From NCBI GenBank assembly GCA_964537555.1, contig CAZIAD010000040.1:1-29074 (forward strand): a stretch of DNA of 29,074 nucleotides, in the 5' to 3' direction. The notes under the pieces were generated by a model. That model was given only the letters and a program-made list of their open reading frames with translations. It was not told the DNA's origin and made no database searches. Shown here one piece after another: positions 1 to 6,068 of the stretch; position 1 is the stretch's first letter, and every line of letters begins with the position of its first letter. Made by a program: the position numbers and the translations under genes. The stretch comes from CAYRWR01 sp964537555 (GTDB lineage Bacteria > Spirochaetota > Brevinematia > Brevinematales > CAYRWR01).

Positions 1-54
1 ACCTGTGGCCCGCTGATTAAGAGTCAGCTGCTCTACCTACTGAGCTAACGACCC
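1..54 (-). tRNA. tRNA-Lys(CTT), 3' part missing at window edge
   Basis: Read on the minus strand, the gene begins GGGTCGTTAGCTCAG at position 54 and runs through the D arm and anticodon arm into the left window edge. The anticodon loop reads CTCTTAA inside a GCTGA/TCAGC stem, giving anticodon CTT (lysine, codon AAG). The T arm and the acceptor 3' strand lie outside the window. It is the last visible gene of the tRNA cluster. Confidence 0.9.
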
Positions 55-87
55 GTATGTTAAACTCATTCTCTACTTTCAAAGTCC

Positions 88-160
88 GCGTCCGGCAGGA
101 TTCGAACCTGCGACCTTCGGATTCGAAGTCCACTGCTCTATCCAGCTGAGCTACGGACGC
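88..160 (-). tRNA. tRNA-Arg(TCG)
   Basis: A complete 73-nt cloverleaf on the minus strand with a perfect 7-bp acceptor stem (GCGTCCG/CGGACGC), a D arm with AGCTCAG and a T arm with GGTTCGAATCC. The anticodon loop CTTCGAA gives TCG (arginine, CGA). The outermost anticodon-stem pair appears mismatched (G-A) in my fold; the other pairs are good. No CCA is encoded. Confidence 0.92.
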
Positions 161-173
161 TATTATAAAACCG

Positions 174-248
174 GGTGGATAATGGGACTTGAACCCACAG
201 CCCCTGGAACCACAATCCAGTGCTCTGACCAATTGAGCTATATCCACC
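174..248 (-). tRNA. tRNA-His(GTG)
   Basis: A complete minus-strand tRNA of 75 nt. The anticodon loop TTGTGGT sits in a CTGGA/TCCAG stem, giving GTG (histidine). The acceptor helix GGTGGATA/TATCCACC includes the extra 5' G at position -1, paired with the discriminator C, which is the known identity element of bacterial tRNA-His. CCA is not encoded. Confidence 0.95.
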
Positions 249-262
249 ATATATCTTCAATC

Positions 263-335
263 GCGCCTGACAGGAGTCGAACCTGTGGCCCACGGCTTAG
301 AAGGCCGTTGCTCTATCCAACTGAGCTACAGGCGC
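263..335 (-). tRNA. tRNA-Arg(TCT)
   Basis: A complete 73-nt minus-strand tRNA with acceptor stem GCGCCTG/CAGGCGC. The anticodon stem ACGGC/GCCGT closes the loop CTTCTAA, giving TCT (arginine, AGA). The T arm is GGTTCGACTCC. It is the second gene of the cluster in transcription order. Confidence 0.95.
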
Positions 336-341
336 ACATTT

Positions 342-415
342 CGGGGCGAGATGATTCGAACATCCGACCCCCTGTTCCCAAAACAGGTGCGCTAACCGAG
401 CTGCGCTACGCCCCG
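342..415 (-). tRNA. tRNA-Pro(TGG)
   Basis: A complete 74-nt minus-strand tRNA and the first gene of the cluster. The acceptor stem is CGGGGCG/CGCCCCG, with the C1 start typical of tRNA-Pro. The anticodon stem CCTGT/ACAGG closes the loop TTTGGGA, giving TGG (proline, CCA). CCA is not encoded. Confidence 0.95.
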
Positions 416-459
416 ATCAATAGGTGGGATAAAACACTCACCTCCCTTAACGGGAAAAT

Positions 460-488
460 ATTATATCATGGTGTAGCTTATATGTCAA
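460..488 (-). promoter_or_regulatory. Consensus sigma-70 promoter of the tRNA cluster
   Basis: On the minus strand TTGACA (483-488) and TATAAT (460-465) are separated by exactly 17 bases, a perfect match to the housekeeping consensus. It lies between the penicillin-binding protein stop and tRNA-Pro and points into the tRNA cluster. The leader of about 40 nt down to 415 carries a GGGAGGTG stretch whose role is unclear. Confidence 0.8.
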
Positions 489-506
489 TAAAACATAATA
501 ATTTTT

Positions 507-3023
507 CTAATCAATACCCAAGTCCAGGTCGGTGTTCAGATTAAGGCTGTCACTCCCTGAAAGATCACTATCTGATGTGTCAATATCTTCAAAAGGGTCA
601 CCATCCATACCGCTGTCAATATTCATATTGTCATGGATCATATCCAGATCTTTTTTGTGATAGATGATCTCAGAAATATCGTTATCATTGGATACCGGAC
701 TCAAAGTCTTAGGTAAGGTCCCCGGTAAAAAGTATTCCAGTACGGTATTAGGAGTATAAGGTGTAGGCAACAATCCGGTTTTTGCACAGATCTCTTTTTG
801 TATGATTCCACCCGGGTTGTAAAAGTTTCCGGGAGGATCTATGGCACAGGCCTGTTTCATGTATTTAACCCAGGCCGGGGCTGCTATGGTAGCCGCAGAT
901 CGATGCCGTCCCAGGGACTTGCTGGCATCATCAAAACCGATCCATAATACTGTGACCATGTTTTCAGTAATCCCGGCAAACCATGCGTCTTTCCAGTTGG
1001 AAGTGGTTCCGGTCTTACCACCTGCCGGGTAGTAAAAGCCATACTTGGATATAGCCCCGGCTCCCGTACCGTGATAGAGTACAGACTTTAAGATGTCAGA
1101 CATGATAAAGGCAGTCTGAGGTGATACGACCTGATCGTCGACCTCTTTGTTCATCTCTTTTTCAAACTCAAAATCATTCAGTACTTTTCCGAACCTGTCC
1201 ATCACTTTAAGTATTCCCAGGGCTCGTACTGTTTTACCTTTATTAGCATAGACTCCGAAGGCCTGTGCTACTTCCAGAGGTGAAAAAATACCTACACCCA
1301 GTGAGAAGGCCATCTGAGGCTGTACCCGCTTTTGCATCTCTTTTAGAGGAAGCCCGAAGTATTTTGCCAGGGTCTGACTCATCCGGGTATAACCCAGTCT
1401 TCTGCGTAATATATCCCATACCTGTACAGATATGACATTCACCGATTTTTGGAGGGCCTGACGTACCCGCAGGTCACCCTCAAAAGTACCGGAATAGTTA
1501 CGGGGAGTCCACTCGGAACCGGCCTCGTTATAATAGATAAGGGGTGCGTCTTTAAATACCGTCCCTGCTGTTATGAGGCGGTTATCCAGGGCAATTCCAT
1601 AATAAATAGCTTTGAAGGAAGAACCCATCTGCCTCTTGGCCAGGACGGCACGGTTAAACTGGTTGGCATAAGTGAAATCCTTTCCCCCTACCATGGCCTC
1701 AATATAGCCGTTTTTAGGGTTAAGGGTGATCAGAGCACCTTCCACTTCATTCTTTTTTCTGCTGGCCAGATTTTTCAGATTGTAACGGGTCTCGAAGACT
1801 TTTTCATTGACATCATCCAGTCCCATAAGGAAAGAAGAAAGATAGAGTATATCATCATACTCACGGGTGAGGTCTTCAATATTCTTTTTGGTCTTCTGGG
1901 GGCCAATGGGAATGTTATCCAGTCCCAGTACCAGACTAAGCATATCCACAATATCTTCGTTACTGGACTGGAAAATCTTCTGGTATTTTCTGAACTCTTT
2001 ATCATAATTTTCCTGTTCATTTTGTACATATTCTTTTATAACAGAACGGCCGGCCCTCTGTTTTTCCAGGTCGAGGGTAGTGTAGATCTGCAGGCCCCCG
2101 TTATAGAGTAATTCTTCACCGTATTTTTCTATGAGTATACCCCGGATGTATTCCGTGAAGTAGGGGGCATCATTGTCTACAGTACGGTTGGCGGAGACAC
2201 TTTTGTTTTTAAAAGTCTCGGCATAGTTACCCCAGAAATCTTCAAAGGCTTCATTGGCCATGGCTTCGGTCACATACCCCATGGCTACCATGGAATTCAG
2301 AACTACTTTATGACGGGACTGAGCACGATAAGGGTGTTTGATAGGGGAAAATCGGTTGGGGGCATTGACCAGGCCTACCAGCAGGCTGGCTTCAGCCAGA
2401 TTGAGGTCTTTGGCATGTTTATTAAAGTAGAAATTGGAAGCAATCTCTATACCATGCGTACCATGACCGAACTCAAACTGGTTAAAGTAGAGTTCCAAAA
2501 TCTCTTCTTTTGAATATTTTTTTTCTATCTGGAATGCGTACCACAGTTCTATGAATTTACGTAAGGCGGTCTTCTCTGATTGGGTAAACAGGCCTTTGGC
2601 CAGCTGCTGGGTAATGGTAGATCCTCCCCGCACTCCTTTGCCCAGAAGTGGGTCGATAAATACCCCTTTGAACATGGCCCAGGGGTTAAATCCATGGTGG
2701 GAGTAAAAGACCCTGTCTTCGGTAGCTATCAGGGCCTGTACCAGATAGGGAGGCAGGTCGGCATAAGCCACGATCTCGCGTTTTTCCTTAAAAAACTCGG
2801 TAATGAGGGCGCCGTGAATGTCATATACCCGGGTAGGCATGGCATAGCCGGTATAGGATTCCAGGGGTTTTATATCTTTTAATTTGGTGAAGGATATATG
2901 TACCTGAGCGATGAATAATCCGGTAAGGGCTCCGATCACGATCAAAAGCCCGAAAAATATCTTCTGTAAAGTGGTTAAAGGCAGTTTTTTACGGGTTCTG
3001 TTAATAGTTCTTTTTATACTCAT
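507..3023 (-). CDS. Class A penicillin-binding protein (transglycosylase/transpeptidase)
   Basis: A bifunctional peptidoglycan synthase of 838 residues, anchored in the inner membrane with its catalytic domains in the periplasm. A basic N-terminus is followed by one membrane segment (about 21-40). The GT51 glycosyltransferase domain has the catalytic Glu in the ATEDR motif (E102) and the GGSTITQQLAK motif (133-143). The transpeptidase domain has the nucleophile in SSFK (S468-K471), SVN (527-529) and KTGT (670-673), so both active sites look intact. Two odd parts stand out: a long charged insertion before the transpeptidase domain (about 325-425) and an acidic Asp/Ser-rich tail (about 779-838). 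The start is preceded by GAGGGGAC. The family assignment is firm, but 1A against 1C-type cannot be settled from sequence alone, so I give no symbol. It is divergent from the SurA-like gene. Confidence 0.96.
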   Translation of the reverse strand: MSIKRTINRTRKKLPLTTLQKIFFGLLIVIGALTGLFIAQVHISFTKLKDIKPLESYTGYAMPTRVYDIHGALITEFFKEKREIVAYADLPPYLVQALIATEDRVFYSHHGFNPWAMFKGVFIDPLLGKGVRGGSTITQQLAKGLFTQSEKTALRKFIELWYAFQIEKKYSKEEILELYFNQFEFGHGTHGIEIASNFYFNKHAKDLNLAEASLLVGLVNAPNRFSPIKHPYRAQSRHKVVLNSMVAMGYVTEAMANEAFEDFWGNYAETFKNKSVSANRTVDNDAPYFTEYIRGILIEKYGEELLYNGGLQIYTTLDLEKQRAGRSVIKEYVQNEQENYDKEFRKYQKIFQSSNEDIVDMLSLVLGLDNIPIGPQKTKKNIEDLTREYDDILYLSSFLMGLDDVNEKVFETRYNLKNLASRKKNEVEGALITLNPKNGYIEAMVGGKDFTYANQFNRAVLAKRQMGSSFKAIYYGIALDNRLITAGTVFKDAPLIYYNEAGSEWTPRNYSGTFEGDLRVRQALQKSVNVISVQVWDILRRRLGYTRMSQTLAKYFGLPLKEMQKRVQPQMAFSLGVGIFSPLEVAQAFGVYANKGKTVRALGILKVMDRFGKVLNDFEFEKEMNKEVDDQVVSPQTAFIMSDILKSVLYHGTGAGAISKYGFYYPAGGKTGTTSNWKDAWFAGITENMVTVLWIGFDDASKSLGRHRSAATIAAPAWVKYMKQACAIDPPGNFYNPGGIIQKEICAKTGLLPTPYTPNTVLEYFLPGTLPKTLSPVSNDNDISEIIYHKKDLDMIHDNMNIDSGMDGDPFEDIDTSDSDLSGSDSLNLNTDLDLGID

Positions 3024-3061
3024 GGTGTCCCCTCAATAGTAAATGAGATAGTATATATTAC

Positions 3062-3089
3062 ATTATAACTGTCTAAGAATCAAGTGAAA
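3062..3089 (-). promoter_or_regulatory. Possible promoter of the penicillin-binding protein gene
   Basis: On the minus strand TTTCAC (3084-3089) and TATAAT (3062-3067) are spaced by 16 bases, about 40 bases upstream of the start codon. The -10 is perfect but the -35 is weak. A TATACT closer to the gene is an alternative -10. Confidence 0.35.
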
Positions 3090-3111
3090 GAGCCCATTTC
3101 CTGAGGGATAC

Positions 3112-3140
3112 TTGAGACTATAAACATACTCTGTTATACT
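3112..3140 (+). promoter_or_regulatory. Sigma-70-type promoter of the SurA-like gene
   Basis: TTGAGA (3112-3117) and TATACT (3135-3140) are spaced by 17 bases and end 29 bases before the ATG at 3170. It forms a divergent pair with the penicillin-binding protein promoter. Confidence 0.65.
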
Positions 3141-3169
3141 ATATACAATATTTATCATAAGGATAATCC

Positions 3170-3793
3170 ATGAAATTATTTCTTCATCTCATGATATTAG
3201 TCAGTGTGTCCGGTATCAGTTTCGCAGCTGAAAAAATTTCCAGCTCTCTATCCAATATTTTATACCAGGGGAATTCCGGGGGGGAATGGGTCATAAGTAT
3301 AGAAGATCTGAAGATCAGTACCGAGGAACTGGATGCGGCTTTCACCCTGTACACTGAACAGCTTGATGCCAGTAATCTTGATGCAGCCGCTCAAAAAAGG
3401 CTTAAAAAGGCTTTTCTGGAAACTTTTGTACAGCAAAATATAATTGTAAAGAAGGCGTTTGAAGACAAGATATTTGATGATCCCAGGATACAGACTCAGA
3501 TCAAGATCCTTATGATGCAAAGTATTTATCAGATATATATGAATCATATCCTGAAAACTACAGAACCGGACATTGAACCTACGTCTGAAGAAATCAATCA
3601 GTTTTATGAGGCCAATAAGCAGGAGTTCCTCAGCTATGGGATGACCGCAGTCCAGATTCAGCAAAGCATTTCAGCGGAATTATCCAAGCAGAAATTGAGT
3701 CAGTGGATGTCTGATGTAGTCAATAAGACCAGGGAAACCTACCGCATAAAAAGAAATGAAACAGTTTTAAAAAAAATGGGCTATCAGGAATAA
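3170..3793 (+). CDS. Exported SurA-like chaperone lacking the PPIase domain
   Basis: A 207-residue protein with a signal peptide (1-19, hydrophobic core then SFAA). The mature part resembles the N-terminal chaperone domain of the SurA/PrsA-type peptidyl-prolyl isomerases. It has a short strand with ISIEDLKIS (about 42-50), a helix-rich segment (52-130) ending near a TSEEINQFYEANKQEF motif (138-153), then a final amphipathic helix and a YRIK strand (191-194). In full-length SurA relatives the parvulin domain follows the FYEANKQEF-type helix. Here the sequence runs directly into the C-terminal helix, so the catalytic domain is absent. A role as periplasmic holdase for envelope proteins is inferred. 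It sits opposite a cell-wall synthase, with its own promoter and no obvious operon partner. Confidence 0.6.
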   Translation: MKLFLHLMILVSVSGISFAAEKISSSLSNILYQGNSGGEWVISIEDLKISTEELDAAFTLYTEQLDASNLDAAAQKRLKKAFLETFVQQNIIVKKAFEDKIFDDPRIQTQIKILMMQSIYQIYMNHILKTTEPDIEPTSEEINQFYEANKQEFLSYGMTAVQIQQSISAELSKQKLSQWMSDVVNKTRETYRIKRNETVLKKMGYQE

Positions 3794-3812
3794 GGCTTAA
3801 ACCCTTGATATT

Positions 3813-3841
3813 TTGACATTTAAGTGAAAATATGCTAATAT
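3813..3841 (+). promoter_or_regulatory. Sigma-70-type promoter of the rpoZ-miaA operon
   Basis: TTGACA (3813-3818, perfect -35) and TAATAT (3836-3841) are spaced by 17 bases, 28 bases upstream of the GTG start at 3869. Confidence 0.7.
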
Positions 3842-3868
3842 TATATTCAAAATTCTCAGGAGGCACAA

Positions 3869-4093
3869 GTGGCTTTACCTTTAGAAGAGATACTAGGTCT
3901 GGAAGGCAATAAATACGAAAAAACCGCTGCAATGATAAAATACGCCAGATTTCTGGCTCAGAAAAATGATGATTCCCTGGAAGTACCCGTGGGAAGAAAC
4001 CGCTGGGAAAAGCTGACCCTGGTAGCCATGCAGGATATCCTATCCGGCAAGGTGACTTATGAGGTGGAAGCGCCCCTGGATGATAAAAAATAA
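3869..4093 (+). CDS. rpoZ: RNA polymerase omega subunit-like protein
   Basis: A 74-residue protein that starts at GTG behind a perfect AGGAGG (3858-3863). The segment NKYEKTAAMIKYARFLAQ followed by WEKLTLVAMQDILSGKVTYE matches the layout of the bacterial omega subunit: a first helix containing the N-K-Y/F motif and a second helix ending in LxGKVxYE. Omega binds the beta-prime subunit and helps RNA polymerase assembly. The usual omega Arg residues of helix 2 are not obvious, and the identification rests on this short pattern. It overlaps the next gene, miaA, by 14 bases, which suggests translational coupling. Confidence 0.7.
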   Translation: MALPLEEILGLEGNKYEKTAAMIKYARFLAQKNDDSLEVPVGRNRWEKLTLVAMQDILSGKVTYEVEAPLDDKK

Positions 4094-4988
4094 GATCCTG
4101 GCCATCGTAGGCCCTACAGCCGTAGGAAAAACTACCCTTACTTTAAACCTGGCACAACATCTGCATTCTCAGATCATATCCTGTGATTCCGTACAGATAT
4201 ATGAGGATTGTAATATAGGTTCAGCTAAACCTACCCGGGCAGAGCTGGATCTGGTTCCGCATCACCTTATTTCAAAATACCCCCCTTCACAGCGTATTAA
4301 TGTAGCTGTCTATAAAAAGGATGCCGAAGGCATAATACAGACTCTGGGAAACCTGAATATCATTCCCATAGTCAGCGGGGGTACCGGTATGTATTTTAAC
4401 TCCTTATATTATGGACTGTTCAGCCAGAAATCCCAGGACAGGCAATTTCGTCAGGAGCTGGAGCTTCAGGTGGAAGCAGGGGGGCTGGATAAGCTCTTTG
4501 AGAAACTATGCAGCCTGGATCCGGCAGCAGGGAATAACATCAAAGCCCGCGATAAAGTCAGGATCATACGAGCCCTGGAAGTCCTGCATTGTACCGGCAG
4601 GAGTATTTTTGAGCTGCAGGAGCAGAATGAGAGACTCGATCTGGATTGGTACATAATCGGACTAAACCGTGACAGGGCGGAGCTGTACCGCCGCATAGAA
4701 GAACGGGTGGATATCATGCTACAGCAGGGACTGATATCAGAGACAAAAACCATCATAGAAAAATACGGCCGAGACGCCTATGCCCTGGGCAGTATCGGTT
4801 ACCGCCATGTATGCCAGTACCTGAACGGGGAATTTGATTATGACACCATGGTAGAAACTCTCAAGAAAGACACCAGGCACTATGCCAAAAGACAGCTGAC
4901 CTGGTTTCATAAAAATAAAGATATACACTGGTATCATCCCGATGACATCAGTCCGGTAATTAAAGCCGCTGAGGAATTTTTATTATGA
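4080..4988 (+). CDS. miaA: tRNA dimethylallyltransferase MiaA
   Basis: MiaA transfers a dimethylallyl group to N6 of A37 in tRNAs reading UNN codons. The N-terminal P-loop GPTAVGKTTL is followed by the family signature IISCDSVQIYEDCNIGSAKPT-like stretch (with Asp for the catalytic base), then VSGGTGMYFNSLYYGL and the RIIRALEV segment near the middle. The C-terminal part has the AYALGSIGYRHVCQYLNG motif and the RQLTWFHK motif. I chose ATG 4080, giving 302 residues, over the in-frame ATG at 4059, because the family begins a few residues before the P-loop. The gene overlaps rpoZ by 14 bases, and its stop overlaps the next start by 4 bases. Confidence 0.93.
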   Translation: MIKNKILAIVGPTAVGKTTLTLNLAQHLHSQIISCDSVQIYEDCNIGSAKPTRAELDLVPHHLISKYPPSQRINVAVYKKDAEGIIQTLGNLNIIPIVSGGTGMYFNSLYYGLFSQKSQDRQFRQELELQVEAGGLDKLFEKLCSLDPAAGNNIKARDKVRIIRALEVLHCTGRSIFELQEQNERLDLDWYIIGLNRDRAELYRRIEERVDIMLQQGLISETKTIIEKYGRDAYALGSIGYRHVCQYLNGEFDYDTMVETLKKDTRHYAKRQLTWFHKNKDIHWYHPDDISPVIKAAEEFLL

Positions 4989-5965
4989 ACATAGTACATC
5001 TTCTTTCCCCTGCAGTGGATCTCCGCCCTCTTTACAAGCTGCCCATCCCTCTGGAATGTGCTCTTTGGGGCAGTAAGAGCCTGCTTGCTTCTTCCAGTGA
5101 TTTCTGGAATGAGGCTCTTCCCGGTCAAAATCATCTCATCATTGATCCCGGGCAAGCTTCTGTTTACTATGAGATGGCGGAAGAAGCGGATGTGCTTAGT
5201 CTTCCCGGAGCCAATACCGCTCAGGCTTTATTCATATATGCTGCCTTTATCCTGGGTATGGAATGGGATGGCCAGACCCTGTTTTTGCCGGGCCACTTTT
5301 CATGGAGTGATGCAGAGTCTATGGGATACCTGTTACGCCTCCTGCAAAAGGACGATATGGCCGCATCAGTGTTTATCCAATTCGCTCATCAGGTAGTGAG
5401 CAGCCGGGAACGTCTGTTTATTCCAGGTAATACTCTGCATAAAGCAGAATGCTTTGAATTGATATCAATGCAGAAGAGTATCTCCTATTATGAGTACAAA
5501 GACAAAAAGGAGTCTGAACCCTCTTTTTCAGCCTACTCACTCCTCCCTTTATTCTATTTTAATGCTCTCCATTTTCAGGAATACAGCCAGGACTGGACCT
5601 CAGACTATCAGGATCTGTTTTACCTGCTAAGTGATGCCTTTCGGGATGGCAGTGCCGGCAGCTCTTTACTGAGTGAAGTCATACTCAAGCTTCAGGAATG
5701 GAATCTGCTGGAGATCAAGCAGCTTATTCCGGATGTGATGCTGCTGCCCCTGAATCAGGAGTACACCGCTTTCTATGATATGGCGGGTTTTGCTGATTTA
5801 CTGGACCGCGATGAGAATATGAATTATATTCAGGGCCCGGTAGAGGCAGTGGACTGTCACGATTGTGTGATATTAAATCATTCCGGCCATCCCCTTATTA
5901 TCGAGAGACAATCTCAAAAACTAATCCTTTTATCTCAAACCAGTACCCGCATCACTTCACTCTAA
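4985..5965 (+). CDS. Degenerate mannose-1-phosphate guanylyltransferase-like protein
   Basis: A 326-residue cytosolic protein. Its start overlaps the miaA stop (ATGA), so it is probably translationally coupled. By eye it follows mannose-1-phosphate guanylyltransferase (ManC type) from end to end: an N-terminal strand, RPLYKLPIPLECALWGSKSLL (14-34, like the PLS...PKQF...GxxSLL region), LPGANTAQAL (73-82, like the EPxxRNTAPA motif), LFLPGHF (99-105, in place of LPSDH), and a C-terminal DMAGFADLLDRDENMNYI segment like the SDVGSWDAL...D..GN region. The nucleotide-binding GGxGTR loop is replaced by SPAVDL, and the LPSDH metal-binding Asp is lost. It is therefore probably not an active guanylyltransferase. 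Its function is unknown; a regulatory or structural role is possible. Confidence 0.6.
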   Translation: MNIVHLLSPAVDLRPLYKLPIPLECALWGSKSLLASSSDFWNEALPGQNHLIIDPGQASVYYEMAEEADVLSLPGANTAQALFIYAAFILGMEWDGQTLFLPGHFSWSDAESMGYLLRLLQKDDMAASVFIQFAHQVVSSRERLFIPGNTLHKAECFELISMQKSISYYEYKDKKESEPSFSAYSLLPLFYFNALHFQEYSQDWTSDYQDLFYLLSDAFRDGSAGSSLLSEVILKLQEWNLLEIKQLIPDVMLLPLNQEYTAFYDMAGFADLLDRDENMNYIQGPVEAVDCHDCVILNHSGHPLIIERQSQKLILLSQTSTRITSL

Positions 5966-5985
5966 ACATGTATCAGGCTGAAAAC

Positions 5986-6014
5986 TTGCGTCACCAAAAT
6001 ATATATTATAATAT
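5986..6014 (+). promoter_or_regulatory. Possible promoter of metE
   Basis: TTGCGT (5986-5991) and TAATAT (6009-6014) are spaced by 17 bases. An overlapping TATAAT at 6007 is only 15 bases from the -35. The leader of about 50 nt shows no riboswitch-sized structure. A weak ATTGT...ACAAT inverted repeat (about 6013-6036) lies just downstream and might be an operator. Confidence 0.45.
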
Positions 6015-6068
6015 TGTAATATGATTAGTCGACAATAACATTAATAAAGCATACACAGGGAGGGAAAA

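Noticed and set aside
416..455. GGGAGGTGAGTG in the tRNA leader as a leader-peptide start
   Set aside because: It would encode only six codons from GTG; more likely a chance match in an untranslated tRNA leader.
17..544. Open reading frames of 77 and 120 codons on both strands
   Set aside because: They run through the tRNA genes; the apparent peptides are typical tRNA translations.
1449..2111. 220-codon plus-strand frame
   Set aside because: Antisense to the well-supported penicillin-binding protein gene; no motif and no Shine-Dalgarno.
4059..4079. Upstream ATG for miaA
   Set aside because: The family starts just before the P-loop; ATG 4080 fits and the extra residues are rpoZ overlap.
6013..6036. 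ATTGT...ACAAT repeat before metE as a regulator site
   Set aside because: The 5-bp arms in very AT-rich DNA are too weak to claim as a separate feature.
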